Positions 1 through 8,194 of a stretch of 19,369 bases of DNA are shown one piece after another. The position numbers and the translations under genes were made by a program. Below the pieces are notes generated by a model. That model was not told the origin of the DNA and did not search any database. It saw nothing but the letters and a program-made list of their open reading frames with translations. Location: positions 1 through 19,369 of the forward strand of contig CALISV010000066.1 in NCBI GenBank assembly GCA_938041615.1, given 5' to 3'. Numbering within the stretch: position 1 is the first letter of the stretch; each line of letters begins with the position of its first letter. The stretch comes from an uncultured Campylobacter sp. GTDB taxonomy: Bacteria; Campylobacterota; Campylobacteria; Campylobacterales; Campylobacteraceae.

Positions 1-2
1 GC

Positions 3-1328
3 GTATTTAAGCTAAAACTGCCGATTTTAGGCATTTGCTACGGCATGCAGCTTTTGGCGCATAAATTTGGCGCCGAAGTCGCTCCGGCTTCTCACAAAGA
101 GTACGGTAAAGCAAGCCTTAACGTCCTAAAATCTCATCCGCTTTTTACCGATACGCCTGAAAAGCAAACCGTCTGGATGAGCCACTCCGACCTCGTAAAA
201 AATTTGCCAAATGGCTTTGAGGCGATCGCGACGAGCGAAAATTCGCCTTATTGCGTATTCGGTGATGAAAAGCGCAAATTTTACGCTCTGCAGTTTCACC
301 CTGAGGTGCAGCACAGCGAGTTTGGTACTCAAATTTTAAAAAATTTCGCCAAATATATCTGCGGCTGCGAAAGCACGTGGAATATGGGCAGCTTTGCCAA
401 AACCCAGATCGCTAAAATCAAAGAAACCGTGGGTAATAAAAAGGTCCTTTGCGCCGTTAGCGGGGGCGTAGATAGCTCCGTTACCGCTGCACTTTTGGCT
501 GCTGCCATACCGCAAAATTTGATCCTGGTTTTCGTCGATAACGGACTACTTAGAACGGGCGAGCGCGAGCAGGTCGAGGCAACCTTTAGAACCAAGCTTG
601 GCGTGGAGCTAGTTAGTATAGACGCGAGTAAAACTTTTCTAGAAAGGCTTGCGGGCGTAACCGATCCAGAGAAAAAACGCAAGATCATCGGCGAAACTTT
701 CATCGAAATTTTTGAAAAAGAGGCCAAAAAGCACGATAACGTCAAATTTTTAGCCCAAGGCACGCTTTACACCGATATCATCGAAAGCTCGGTCGTGGGA
801 TCTAGCAAGACGATCAAAAGCCACCACAACGTGGGCGGACTGCCTGATTGGATGAGCTTCGAGTTAATCGAGCCTTTAAGAGAAATCTTTAAAGACGAAG
901 TACGCCAGCTAGGCCTTGAACTAGGTCTTTCGCGCGAGCTCGTGTTTCGTCATCCATTCCCCGGCCCGGGCCTTGCGATCCGCATAATGGGCGAGGTAAA
1001 TACGCCGAGCCTCGAGCTACTGCGCAAAGCCGACGTGATCCTACGCGACGAGCTAAAATCAAGCGGCTGGTACAACAAAACGTGGCAGGCATTTTGCGTG
1101 CTGCTAAACGTGCACTCCGTAGGCGTCATGGGCGATAACCGCACCTACGAAAACGCCGTGTGCATACGCGTAGTGGACGCTAGCGACGGTATGACGGCTA
1201 GCTTCTCGCGCCTACCGTATGATCTGCTAGAAAACGTCTCTCGCCGCATCATAAACGAAGTAGACGGCATCAACCGCGTAGTTTACGACATCTCAAGCAA
1301 ACCGCCTGCAACGATAGAGTGGGAGTAA
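3..1328 (+). CDS. guaA: GMP synthase (glutamine-hydrolysing), 5' partial
   Basis: Converts XMP to GMP using ATP and ammonia from glutamine, the last step of guanine nucleotide synthesis in the cytoplasm. The gene enters from the left edge; the first whole codon is at 3, and about 70 N-terminal residues are missing compared with the usual ~510. The class I glutamine amidotransferase domain is visible: nucleophile Cys codon at 36 in the context GICYGMQ, and the His/Glu of the triad at 297 and 303 in FHPEV. The ATP-pyrophosphatase domain follows with its P-loop SGGVDSS at 459-479, and the dimerisation domain ends in the family's typical PPATIEWE. An internal ATG at 45 is not the start, because the reading frame and catalytic Cys continue upstream. 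A terminator closes the gene, so the bicupin gene downstream is a separate unit. Confidence 0.97.
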   Translation, partial: VFKLKLPILGICYGMQLLAHKFGAEVAPASHKEYGKASLNVLKSHPLFTDTPEKQTVWMSHSDLVKNLPNGFEAIATSENSPYCVFGDEKRKFYALQFHPEVQHSEFGTQILKNFAKYICGCESTWNMGSFAKTQIAKIKETVGNKKVLCAVSGGVDSSVTAALLAAAIPQNLILVFVDNGLLRTGEREQVEATFRTKLGVELVSIDASKTFLERLAGVTDPEKKRKIIGETFIEIFEKEAKKHDNVKFLAQGTLYTDIIESSVVGSSKTIKSHHNVGGLPDWMSFELIEPLREIFKDEVRQLGLELGLSRELVFRHPFPGPGLAIRIMGEVNTPSLELLRKADVILRDELKSSGWYNKTWQAFCVLLNVHSVGVMGDNRTYENAVCIRVVDASDGMTASFSRLPYDLLENVSRRIINEVDGINRVVYDISSKPPATIEWE

Positions 1329-1357
1329 AATTTAGGCGTTTTTACGCCTAAATTTTA
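1326..1357 (+). terminator. Perfect hairpin after guaA
   Basis: A 13-bp perfect stem (TAAAATTTAGGCG at 1326-1338 with CGCCTAAATTTTA at 1345-1357) closes a 6-base loop. The left arm contains the guaA stop codon TAA. The outer AT pairs supply a U-rich 3' side, so this can act as an intrinsic terminator; the symmetry would allow action in both directions. Confidence 0.8.
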
Positions 1358-1386
1358 CTTTAAACCGACTCAAATTTAACAAAAAG

Positions 1387-1401
1387 AGATAATCCTTATC
1401 A
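1387..1401. promoter_or_regulatory. Fur-box-like palindrome upstream of the bicupin gene
   Basis: AGATAATCCTTATCA matches the 7-1-7 Fur consensus TGATAATNATTATCA at all but two defined positions. It lies about 24 bases upstream of a TACAAT -10 hexamer, that is, at and just above the -35 region, where bound Fur would block or modulate transcription. The match and spacing are read from the sequence; regulation by Fur or a related metal sensor is inference. Confidence 0.5.
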
Positions 1402-1424
1402 ATAAATCGTCCGAAAATTTTAGC

Positions 1425-1430
1425 TACAAT
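1425..1430 (+). promoter_or_regulatory. -10 element (TACAAT) of the bicupin gene
   Basis: TACAAT preceded by AT-rich sequence gives a predicted transcript start near 1437 and a leader of about 20 bases before the start codon at 1459. This argues against the in-frame ATG codons at 1429 and 1432, which fall at or inside the promoter. Confidence 0.55.
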
Positions 1431-1458
1431 GATGCGTAAATTTACGAAAGGAAGAAAA

Positions 1459-2103
1459 ATGAGTAAAATTTACAATCTAAACGCCGATACGAAAGTGATC
1501 ACAAAAAGCGTTGTTAGCAAGAGAATTTTTGATTGTGAGAACGCTCACGTCGACGTGTTTGCCTTTGATACGGGCGAGGAGCTGGATCACGAGATGCTAT
1601 TTTGCGACAGCCTCGCGTGGGTCGTAGAGGGCGGCGCGAGTCTGCACTACGGCGAAAGGCAAATGCATTTGGGCGGCGAGCAGACCTGCTTGATAGAGAA
1701 AAAAGTATGGCGAAAATTAATTTTCAACGAACCGACGAAATACGTCTCAATAGATTTTAAGGAGGACTTAATGATAGATCATTTACCTAAGGCGGCTATT
1801 TTTAGCCTAGTGGACGCGGTCGAATACGAAGAAGGCAAAATCGTGAGCAAAACGCTCGTCAAAAACGAAAGCGGCTCGATGTCGCTACTGTCGTTTTCAA
1901 AGGACCAACAGCTCTCCACTCACGCAGCTCCGGGCGACGCGCTTTTGATCGCGCTTGACGGCGAGATGAAGCTAACTATAGGCGACGAGCATTTTGATAT
2001 CAAAAAGGGCGATACTATCGTGCTTCCGGGCAAAATCCCGCACGGGCTAAAGATACCGGAAAAATTTAAAATGTTACTCATCGTAACAAAAGATAAGATG
2101 TAG
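1459..2103 (+). CDS. Bicupin (two cupin domain) protein
   Basis: A 214-residue soluble protein with two beta-barrel cupin halves. The N-terminal half (about residues 20-105) has the pattern of a degenerate cupin (ELDHEM ... WVVEGGASLHYGE). The C-terminal half (about 130-210) is clearer: STHAAPGDALLIALDGEM, GDTIVLPGKIPHGL. Only one His of the usual HxH pair is kept in the first motif and one His in the second, so a metal site is possible but not assured. The start at 1459 is chosen because it has a good AAAGGAAG ribosome site at 1447-1454; a frame extension to 1429 runs into the -10 box. A Fur-like palindrome upstream suggests iron or metal control. The substrate is unknown; such cupins are often small-molecule sensors or isomerases. 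Confidence 0.8.
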   Translation: MSKIYNLNADTKVITKSVVSKRIFDCENAHVDVFAFDTGEELDHEMLFCDSLAWVVEGGASLHYGERQMHLGGEQTCLIEKKVWRKLIFNEPTKYVSIDFKEDLMIDHLPKAAIFSLVDAVEYEEGKIVSKTLVKNESGSMSLLSFSKDQQLSTHAAPGDALLIALDGEMKLTIGDEHFDIKKGDTIVLPGKIPHGLKIPEKFKMLLIVTKDKM

Positions 2104-2109
2104 AGTTTT

Positions 2110-2123
2110 GGGGCGATTGCCCC
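2110..2123 (+). other. Small GC hairpin between two genes
   Basis: GGGGC at 2110-2114 pairs with GCCCC at 2119-2123 around a GATT loop. It follows the bicupin stop codon and lacks a U-tract, so it is more likely an mRNA 3'-end stabiliser or weak attenuator before the next gene than a full terminator. Confidence 0.45.
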
Positions 2124-2141
2124 GACTCGTTTAGGAAATAT

Positions 2142-3377
2142 ATGGCAAGATTTATAATAGATGACGAAAACATAAGCGTAGATAATCTAGCGACGCTAAA
2201 AAAGCTAGGCGAAAAAGATAAAATTTATATCGTAACCAACAATAGGCAAAAGCTAAGTATCTCCGTTTTGGCGTGGTTTCTGGCGCGAAAAATCAAAATA
2301 AAAATCATACTTTTAGAAAGCGCCCACAAGGACTATGCTGATAAAATAATTACGTTTTTAATGGGCAAACTCTCGCACAAAAAAGACAAAATTTATATCG
2401 TCAGCAACGATAAATTTTACGACGACGTGATAGATTTTTTTAATAAACAAGATAAAAATGGAGGCAAATTTTATAAACTCAAATTTGACTTCAATCGCTC
2501 GCACACTGCGCAGCTCATCGAAGAAAATCAAGACGAAATCGCGATCTTGATACGAAATTCGGGCAGCCTAAGCGAGCTTCATATGAAATTTATCTCAAAA
2601 TTCGGCAGCAAAAACGGTGCGGGCGTGTATAACGCACTCAAAGAAGACGCGAGGAAAATTTACAAAAAACCTCAAATAGAAAACTCGCAAAAAGGCGAAG
2701 TAAAGCGTATCGCAGCGCCAAATTCCGCAAAATCTAGGCCGGTGACGCAAGGCGATGAGCAAAAACTTGACGAGCGAGAAAAAACGCAAACAGAGTCAAA
2801 TTTAAACGGCGAAATTTTGCACGCTCAAAGTGCCTCGGCAAAAGAGCAAAATTTAGAAGTTGGTTCGCAAATCGATCAAAATTTAGAAAATAGCTCGCAA
2901 AATGTTCAAAATTTGGAGTCTTTAAAACTGCAATCTTTAGAAAGTGAAAGCGGTGCGGCGACAATCGAGGAAGTTAAAGTTGCCGAGTCAAATTTGAACG
3001 ATAATCTGGGTTCTGCCGAGCAGCTAAAAGGCGCGGAGCAAAATTTGAGCGACAAAGCTTCTAGCGAGGATCTTAAGGCGGACGAAAAAGGGCAAAATTT
3101 ATCAAACAAGCGTCCGCCGCAAAAATCAAAGCAAGCTCCCGCACCGCAAAACGAAGCAAAAAATAAAGCTGGAAATACAGTAAAATCGCAACCATCGCTC
3201 AAGATAGACGAGACTAAAAAGCAAGAGATTAGAAAAATCGCGTTTGAGAGTAAAAATTTGGGCGATTTTCACAACGGGTTGGTGAAAAAATACGGCGCAG
3301 AGGACGCCGGCAAGCTGTATAAAGCGCTAAAACAAAAGGCAAAAGAGTATCTAAGCAGGCGGGGCGTGGCGAAATAG
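2142..3377 (+). CDS. Unrecognised protein: PIN/NYN-like N-terminus, low-complexity linker, duplicated helical module
   Basis: I do not recognise this 411-residue protein. The N-terminal ~115 residues alternate hydrophobic strands and helices and show FIIDDEN at 4-10 and IYIVSND at 84-90, reminiscent of the acidic motifs of PIN/NYN-type nucleases (inference, no search run). A 37-residue segment at 140-176 aligns without gaps to 370-406: both have L, E/D, L/F, H, then K-F/Y-G, Y, A-L-K and a final A. Between them (about 180-360) is a charged, Gln/Asn/Ser/Lys-rich, probably disordered linker with QNL recurring. The C-terminus is basic. The pattern of two small helical modules at the ends of a flexible tether suggests nucleic-acid or partner binding. 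The start at 2142 has a TAGGAA ribosome site. It may be co-transcribed with the bicupin gene, 38 bases away. Confidence 0.75.
   Translation: MARFIIDDENISVDNLATLKKLGEKDKIYIVTNNRQKLSISVLAWFLARKIKIKIILLESAHKDYADKIITFLMGKLSHKKDKIYIVSNDKFYDDVIDFFNKQDKNGGKFYKLKFDFNRSHTAQLIEENQDEIAILIRNSGSLSELHMKFISKFGSKNGAGVYNALKEDARKIYKKPQIENSQKGEVKRIAAPNSAKSRPVTQGDEQKLDEREKTQTESNLNGEILHAQSASAKEQNLEVGSQIDQNLENSSQNVQNLESLKLQSLESESGAATIEEVKVAESNLNDNLGSAEQLKGAEQNLSDKASSEDLKADEKGQNLSNKRPPQKSKQAPAPQNEAKNKAGNTVKSQPSLKIDETKKQEIRKIAFESKNLGDFHNGLVKKYGAEDAGKLYKALKQKAKEYLSRRGVAK
2559..2669 (+). repeat. Protein-level repeat copy 1 (37-residue module)
   Basis: Encodes residues 140-176 of the 411-residue protein. It aligns without gaps to 3249-3359: about 10 identities in 37 plus many conservative pairs (E/D, I/V, F/Y, V/L, R/K). 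The DNA is not closely similar, so the duplication is old. Confidence 0.6.
3249..3359 (+). repeat. Protein-level repeat copy 2 (37-residue module)
   Basis: Encodes residues 370-406, close to the C-terminus of the same protein. It shares the pattern L..[ED][LF]H..[FL][IV].K[FY]G and Y.ALK..A with copy 1. Confidence 0.6.
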
Positions 3378-3421
3378 AGTTTGCGTTTTGGCTACGGCTT
3401 TTAAAATTTGAGGATTTGCGG

Positions 3422-3427
3422 TAAAAT
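3422..3427 (+). promoter_or_regulatory. Possible -10 element (TAAAAT) of hemD
   Basis: TAAAAT lies 38 bases before the hemD start in an AT-rich gap of 82 bases. It gives a predicted transcript start near 3434. No -35 element is obvious, which is usual for Campylobacter promoters. Confidence 0.4.
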
Positions 3428-3459
3428 TCGGGCGCGAAATTATAAATTTAAGGGCAAAA

Positions 3460-4092
3460 ATGATCTATCTGGTCGGGTCAAATTTGGAATTTGAGGGCGT
3501 AAAGACGCTGGTTTTAAACGAGATCAAATTTAATAAATTTAGCGTAAATTTAGCCGAATTTGGCGCACTGGTTTTGACCTCTAAAAACTCCATAAACGCG
3601 CTAAAATTTAATCAAATTTTGCCCGCTAGTTTGCAAATTTACTCCATCGGCGACGGCACTAGCCGCGCGGCTAGCGAGTTTGGCTTTGCTCAAATTTACA
3701 CCGCAAAAAACGCTCACGGAAACGACTTTGCCGCCGAGATCGCACCGCTTCTAAATGGCAAAAAAACATTATTTTTAAGAGCGTGCGAGACGGCTTCAAG
3801 AGTGGGCGAAATTTTGCGGGAAAGCGGCGTAAATTTGACGCAGATAATCGCTTACGAAAACGTTCTTAAACCGCTTAACGAGGAGCAAAAACCGCCCAAA
3901 AACTCTGTGATTATTTTTACCGCTCCTTCGGCGGTGCGAAATTTTACTCGAAATTTCGGCTGGGATGAGAGCTATAAAGCCGTTTCTATCGGGCTTACGA
4001 CGGCAAAAGAGTTAGAAATTTTTACCTCGCCCGTAGTGAGTGCCCAGCAAAATATAAATTCCTGCGTAATCCTCGCAAAAACGCTACTTTAA
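3460..4092 (+). CDS. hemD: Uroporphyrinogen-III synthase
   Basis: A 210-residue cytoplasmic enzyme that closes and isomerises hydroxymethylbilane to uroporphyrinogen III for haem and other tetrapyrroles. The family is poorly conserved, but the layout fits HemD: two Rossmann-like halves, with LVLTSKNSINALK near residues 38-50, SIGDGTSRAASEFG near 67-80, LFLRACETASRVGEIL near 104-119, IAYENVLKP near 129-137 and IIFTAPSAVRNF near 151-162. The length is slightly below the usual 225-260. The ATG at 3460 follows an AAGGGC ribosome site. It stands alone between the 411-residue protein gene and the RNA upstream of purD. AAATTT occurs 13 times inside this 633-base gene, an extreme density. Confidence 0.85.
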   Translation: MIYLVGSNLEFEGVKTLVLNEIKFNKFSVNLAEFGALVLTSKNSINALKFNQILPASLQIYSIGDGTSRAASEFGFAQIYTAKNAHGNDFAAEIAPLLNGKKTLFLRACETASRVGEILRESGVNLTQIIAYENVLKPLNEEQKPPKNSVIIFTAPSAVRNFTRNFGWDESYKAVSIGLTTAKELEIFTSPVVSAQQNINSCVILAKTLL

Positions 4093-4104
4093 GCTAAAAT
4101 TTTA

Positions 4105-4110
4105 TATAAT
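4105..4110 (+). promoter_or_regulatory. -10 element (TATAAT) of the 6S-like RNA
   Basis: A consensus TATAAT, 6 bases before the predicted 5' end of the structured RNA at about 4117. It probably serves both the RNA and read-through into purD. Confidence 0.75.
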
Positions 4111-4116
4111 AACCTT

Positions 4117-4310
4117 GCCTGAGTGATTTGGCAGCGTATTTTTACAGGGTCCAACACATTAGTATCGGCGAAGATGTGCGGAACTGTGTGACGTGGCTTC
4201 GTTTGAGCGTGCGAGCGCGAGAAGTTGCGACCTAAAGGAACCGCCTATTTGCAAGGTTGGCTTTGAATTTTCGGGCCACTTATATGCGCACCGCTCACTT
4301 GGGTTTTTTA
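4117..4310 (+). ncRNA. ssrS: 6S-type RNA / purD RNA motif upstream of purD
   Basis: No convincing protein is encoded in this 230-base gap, but it folds into a rod. The ends pair: CCTGAGTG (4118-4125) with CACTTGGG (4296-4303), 8 bp including two G-U pairs. Further in, GCGTAT (4134-4139) pairs with ATGCGC (4284-4289), and CCAAC (4151-4155) with GTTGG (4256-4260). A T-rich tail (TTTTTTATTTTT) directly follows the closing stem, and a TATAAT precedes the 5' end by 6 bases. Length about 190, closed rod shape and a large central loop fit 6S RNA, which mimics an open promoter and binds sigma70 RNA polymerase. From memory, a conserved 'purD RNA' motif is described at this place in epsilonproteobacteria and was later linked to 6S RNA. 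Ends are approximate. Confidence 0.72.
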
Positions 4311-4324
4311 TTTTTGGAGAAATT

Positions 4325-5578
4325 ATGAAAATTTTGATAATCGGAAGCGGCGGGCGCGAGTACTCAATAGCTCTAAAACTTCAAGAATCCCGCAAACACG
4401 AGCTTTTCTTTGCTCCAGGAAACGGAGCTACCTCAAAGCTCGGCACAAATCTAAATATCAAAGACTATAATCAGCTCGCAGAATTTGCCCAATCAGAGCA
4501 AATAGAGCTAACTATCGTAGGTCCCGAAGCGCCGTTAAGCGACGGCGTCGTGGATATATTTAAGGCGCGAAATTTAAATATTTTCGGGCCGAGCAAGGCT
4601 GCGGCCAGGCTTGAGGGTAGTAAGGCGTTTATGAAGGACTTTTTGGCTAGAAATGCTATCCGAACGGCGGCCTATCTAAATACCGATGATTGCAATTCTG
4701 CGGCTAAATTTATCGACTCTCTTACCGCTCCGGTCGTCGTTAAGGCCGACGGACTGTGCGCGGGCAAAGGCGTGATAATCGCGCAAAGCCGCGAGGAAGC
4801 AAAGGCCGCGGCTCGCGATATGCTAAGCGGAGAGAGCTTCGGCGAGGCGGGTAAACGCGTGGTCGTGGAGGAGTTTTTAGACGGATTTGAGCTTAGCTTT
4901 TTTGCGATTTGCGACGGCGAAAATTTCGTTAGCTTGCCGGTAGCGCAAGATCATAAGCGCCTAAAAGATAACGACGAGGGACCAAATACGGGCGGCATGG
5001 GTGCGTACGCTCCTAGTCCGCTAGCAAGCCAAGAGCTAATAAAACAGGTTGAAGAAGAGGTCGTAAAACCGACTCTAAAAGGCATGAAAGCCGAGGGAAA
5101 TCCTTTCTGCGGCGTGCTTTTCGTGGGGCTTATGGTGGTTAAGGGCGTGCCGTACGTACTTGAGTTTAACGTGCGTTTCGGCGATCCTGAGTGTGAAGTG
5201 CTAATGCCGCTGATCGATGGCGATCTGGGCGAAATTTTACTAAATGCGGCAAAAGGCGATCTAAAACCCGTGAAGCTAAAAGATGAATTTGCCGTCGGTG
5301 TCGTGATGGCTAGTAGAAATTATCCTTTTTCAAGCTCGCCTAAGGCTAAAATCAGCGTAAAAAACGTTCCGGAAAACTCGCACATAGCATACGCAGGAGT
5401 GAGCGAACAGGGCGGCGAGATCTATGCTGACGGTGGACGAGTACTCGTGTGCGTGGGGCTTGGCAAAAGCATAAAACAAGCGCAACAAAAGGCCTACGAG
5501 CTTTGTGAAAACGTAGAATTTGACGGCGCGCAGTACCGAAAAGATATCGCCTGGCAAATGCTAAAAGGACGCGAATGA
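4325..5578 (+). CDS. purD: Phosphoribosylamine-glycine ligase (GAR synthetase)
   Basis: Second enzyme of de novo purine synthesis: phosphoribosylamine, glycine and ATP give GAR. It is an ATP-grasp protein of 417 residues, the normal size. Visible in order: N-terminal GSGGREYS (7-14), GPEAPLSDG (66-74), ATP-grasp lysine region [14 protein letters not shown] (137-150), [10 protein letters not shown], and the metal/ATP-binding [10 protein letters not shown]. The frame stays open upstream to 4193, but those 44 codons lie inside the structured RNA and have no family similarity; ATG 4325 has GGAGA at 4316-4320 and begins the typical [12 protein letters not shown]. It starts about 15 bases after the U-tract of the RNA, so part of its mRNA may come from terminator read-through. 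It overlaps the RDD gene by ATGA. Confidence 0.97.
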   Translation: MKILIIGSGGREYSIALKLQESRKHELFFAPGNGATSKLGTNLNIKDYNQLAEFAQSEQIELTIVGPEAPLSDGVVDIFKARNLNIFGPSKAAARLEGSKAFMKDFLARNAIRTAAYLNTDDCNSAAKFIDSLTAPVVVKADGLCAGKGVIIAQSREEAKAAARDMLSGESFGEAGKRVVVEEFLDGFELSFFAICDGENFVSLPVAQDHKRLKDNDEGPNTGGMGAYAPSPLASQELIKQVEEEVVKPTLKGMKAEGNPFCGVLFVGLMVVKGVPYVLEFNVRFGDPECEVLMPLIDGDLGEILLNAAKGDLKPVKLKDEFAVGVVMASRNYPFSSSPKAKISVKNVPENSHIAYAGVSEQGGEIYADGGRVLVCVGLGKSIKQAQQKAYELCENVEFDGAQYRKDIAWQMLKGRE

Positions 5579-6024
5579 GCAGGAGCGTCATAGACAAGCT
5601 CGAAAATGAAAATATCACGCTCGCTAGCGTCGGTAAAAGAGCCGTCGCGTGGGGGATAGATAAGTTTTTAATCTCGGTTTTGTTTTATGTCGTCTACTAC
5701 GAAAAATTTGATGGGCTGGACTACGAGCAGATCAGTGCGCTAGCTATGGAAATGATACCGCAGATCGTCTTGCTTGAGGTTATTTACCAGACGTTTTTTA
5801 CTTGGTATTGTGGCGCTAGTATCGGCAAGGTCGCGATGAAGATCGTGTGCGTGGATATCGATCTGCTCGATAAGCCAGGCTTGCTAAATTCTCTCACTCG
5901 ATCTTTGGTTCGCATCATCGGTGAAAACGCATTTTTCCTAGGTTTTGCATGGGCGTTTTCAAATCCATTATTTCAAACGTGGCAAGATAAGGCCGCGAAA
6001 ACGGTAGTTATAAATGTTTACTAG
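5575..6024 (+). CDS. RDD family membrane protein
   Basis: A 149-residue inner-membrane protein. The family-defining residues are present: Arg22 and Asp29 in [11 protein letters not shown] at the start of the first membrane helix (about 24-42), [15 protein letters not shown] (80-94) after the second helix (about 62-78), and Asp138 in [13 protein letters not shown] at the end, after a third hydrophobic stretch (about 115-130). Function is not established for most RDD proteins; some relatives are proposed ion antiporters. It overlaps purD by 4 bases and lptD by 11 bases, so it is translationally coupled to both. A link to lptD is suggested only by position. Confidence 0.85.
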   Translation: MSRSVIDKLENENITLASVGKRAVAWGIDKFLISVLFYVVYYEKFDGLDYEQISALAMEMIPQIVLLEVIYQTFFTWYCGASIGKVAMKIVCVDIDLLDKPGLLNSLTRSLVRIIGENAFFLGFAWAFSNPLFQTWQDKAAKTVVINVY

Positions 6025-8194
6025 AATTTTTTTGTTACTAATGTTTGGGGCTTTTAGTTGCTTTGCGGCTCAAAATTTCGAGCTTTTGGCTGATGACGTA
6101 AAACGCGATAAGGGTATAGTTACCGCAGATAAAAACGTGCTTGTGTATTCGCAAGATTATTTGATGAGTGCAGATAGAGCCGTTTACGATCAGCAAAAAG
6201 AGATCTTGGAGCTTTTCGGTAACGTAAATTTGATAAGAAATAAGGACGAAATCTCGCGCTGCTCGTACGCAAAGATTGACCTAAATAGTAAAGATAGTAA
6301 CTACGAGACGCTATTTATGATGAACCGCGACATGGAAGTGTGGATGCAAAGTGACGAGAGTAACAGCACGTCTAAATTTTACGAGGTAAACGGCGCGGTC
6401 GTATCGAGCTGTAACGTCCAAGACCCGGACTGGAAGATTAAGTTTAGCAGCGGTAAATTAAACCGCGAGAGTAAGTTTTTACACCTTTTTAATCCGATAT
6501 TTTACGTCGGAAACGTCCCCGTGTTTTATCTGCCGTATTTTGGCTTTTCAACCGATACTCGCAGACGTACCGGACTTTTGCCGCCGGAGTTCGGTTACGG
6601 TAAAAATGATGGATTTTACTACAAACAACCGATCTATATCGCCGAATACGACAGCTGGGACTTGCAGTTTGATCCGCAAATCCGTACTAGACGCGGTACG
6701 GGTATCTACGGTACGTTTAGATTTGCCGATTCGCCTTATTCTAGGGGCTCGGTGACGCTTGGTGCATTTAGAGATACCGAGAGCTACCGACAAAGACAGA
6801 TCGAGAAAAACTCGCTAAGACTCCCTCTGAAAAACAAAACGCATAAGGGTGCTGATGTAAAATATGAGCGAGATAGACTCGTTAAGCACCTGATAAGCGA
6901 GGATCTGCAGGAAGGCTTGTGGCTTGATGCGATGGCGCTAAGCGATATCGACTATATAAATTTGAAAAAACGAGGCTCGGGTGGTGACGATAACCCTCTC
7001 GTGACCTCAAAACTAAACTATTTCTTGAGTAGCGACAAGCATTACTTCGGCGCATATGCGAGGTATTACACGGATACGTCAAAGATCGGTAGCTCGAACG
7101 AAAATAAAGACACGCTTCAAGAGTATCCGAGCTTTCAATATCATAAATTTACCGATAGCTTTATCTTGCCGAATGTACTTTATTCTGTCGATCTCAACTC
7201 GCACAACTACACGAGAAAAATCGGCGTAAAGGCGACGCAGTACGAATTTAACCTGCCGGTTTCATTTCATTTGCCTTTAGCGGACGATTATCTGAAATTC
7301 TCGTATTATCACTATTTATACGCTACCCACGTGGACTATGCAAAGAAAATGTACCGTCCGACCGGAGACGAGGATAGGAGCGCAAACTACATAGAAAACT
7401 ACCACAAACTCTCGCTCTACACCGACCTAGCTAAGGCTTACGAGAGCTTCTATCATAGTTTAAATTTGGGCGTGGATTACGTAGTTAAAGCTTATAATGA
7501 AGGTGACCTGCCAGATAGATACGAGACAGCCGAAGACGATGGCAACGTATACGTCTATGACATGCTCGGACGAAAATATCAGAGCTTTATCAATCCTCAG
7601 CACACTAGAGACGAGGTTTCGGCCAGAGCGACGCAGTATTTCTTCAACGAAGACGGAAGAAAATTTTTGCGCCATACGATTTCGCAGGGTTATTACACCA
7701 AAGAGAACAAACGCTCAAATTTGAAAAATATCATCGGCTGGTATCCGCTACCGAATTTGTCTTTTTACAACAGACTTGAGTATTCGCACGTGAATAAATA
7801 CTTTGAAAAAGTTCAAAGCGGCGCGAGCTATACGCATGATAAATTCGGTGCTAGTCTATGGCACACGATGCAAAGAAAAAATGCGCAGGAAAAGCAAAAC
7901 TATCTGCACCTAAACGGCTATGTCGAGCTTCCGCACAACTATAGGTTATTTAGCGGTACTCAGTACGACCTCGAGCGCGACTACAATAAGCAGTGGCAGC
8001 TAGGTGTCTCTCACCGCAGAAAGTGCTGGAACTACACCTTTGTCTACGAAGAAGAGCTTGAACCGATTACGACTACGAGCGGAACAGCCGCCAAAAAATC
8101 AAGAGGCGTTTACTTCTTTATAAATTTCTATCCGATGGGCGGCGTGCACTACGACTTTTCGGTAGGGCAGACGACGCAGGGCGGCAATGAGTAG
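6014..8194 (+). CDS. lptD: LPS-assembly outer membrane protein LptD (OstA)
   Basis: Beta-barrel protein that, with LptE, inserts lipopolysaccharide or lipooligosaccharide into the outer leaflet of the outer membrane. It has 726 residues, with a signal peptide at about 1-19 (hydrophobic core, FAAQ cleavage region). The periplasmic OstA/LptA-like beta-jellyroll spans roughly 20-170, with the diagnostic SSCNVQDPDWKI at 131-142 and PVFYLPYF at 169-176; the rest is a Tyr-rich barrel of alternating strands. Mature-part cysteines are at 83, 133 and 671 (HRRKCWNY), which could give the inter-domain disulfide known to matter in E. coli LptD, though E. coli has four. It starts inside the RDD gene and ends 8 bases into the next gene. 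The long barrel part holds no other credible frame. Confidence 0.95.
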   Translation: MFTRIFLLLMFGAFSCFAAQNFELLADDVKRDKGIVTADKNVLVYSQDYLMSADRAVYDQQKEILELFGNVNLIRNKDEISRCSYAKIDLNSKDSNYETLFMMNRDMEVWMQSDESNSTSKFYEVNGAVVSSCNVQDPDWKIKFSSGKLNRESKFLHLFNPIFYVGNVPVFYLPYFGFSTDTRRRTGLLPPEFGYGKNDGFYYKQPIYIAEYDSWDLQFDPQIRTRRGTGIYGTFRFADSPYSRGSVTLGAFRDTESYRQRQIEKNSLRLPLKNKTHKGADVKYERDRLVKHLISEDLQEGLWLDAMALSDIDYINLKKRGSGGDDNPLVTSKLNYFLSSDKHYFGAYARYYTDTSKIGSSNENKDTLQEYPSFQYHKFTDSFILPNVLYSVDLNSHNYTRKIGVKATQYEFNLPVSFHLPLADDYLKFSYYHYLYATHVDYAKKMYRPTGDEDRSANYIENYHKLSLYTDLAKAYESFYHSLNLGVDYVVKAYNEGDLPDRYETAEDDGNVYVYDMLGRKYQSFINPQHTRDEVSARATQYFFNEDGRKFLRHTISQGYYTKENKRSNLKNIIGWYPLPNLSFYNRLEYSHVNKYFEKVQSGASYTHDKFGASLWHTMQRKNAQEKQNYLHLNGYVELPHNYRLFSGTQYDLERDYNKQWQLGVSHRRKCWNYTFVYEEELEPITTTSGTAAKKSRGVYFFINFYPMGGVHYDFSVGQTTQGGNE

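Noticed and set aside
329..763. Long minus-strand frame inside guaA (144 codons)
   Set aside because: Antisense shadow of a conserved gene, Ser/Leu-rich composition typical of such shadows, no ribosome site.
1429..1458. Upstream ATG starts for the bicupin gene
   Set aside because: The ATG codons at 1429 and 1432 overlap or touch the -10 hexamer; ATG 1459 has a good ribosome site.
2155..2450. Classical NYN nuclease assignment for the 411-residue protein
   Set aside because: The motifs are suggestive only; without a profile search or structure it is kept as a hypothesis and not used as the product name.
3329..3460. Possible terminator after the 411-residue protein gene
   Set aside because: No stem longer than a few pairs followed by a T-run was found; only a -10-like TAAAAT before hemD is supportable.
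4193..4324. In-frame N-terminal extension of purD by 44 codons
   Set aside because: It lies inside the structured RNA, has no ribosome site, and adds residues absent from PurD proteins; ATG 4325 has GGAGA and starts the normal family sequence.
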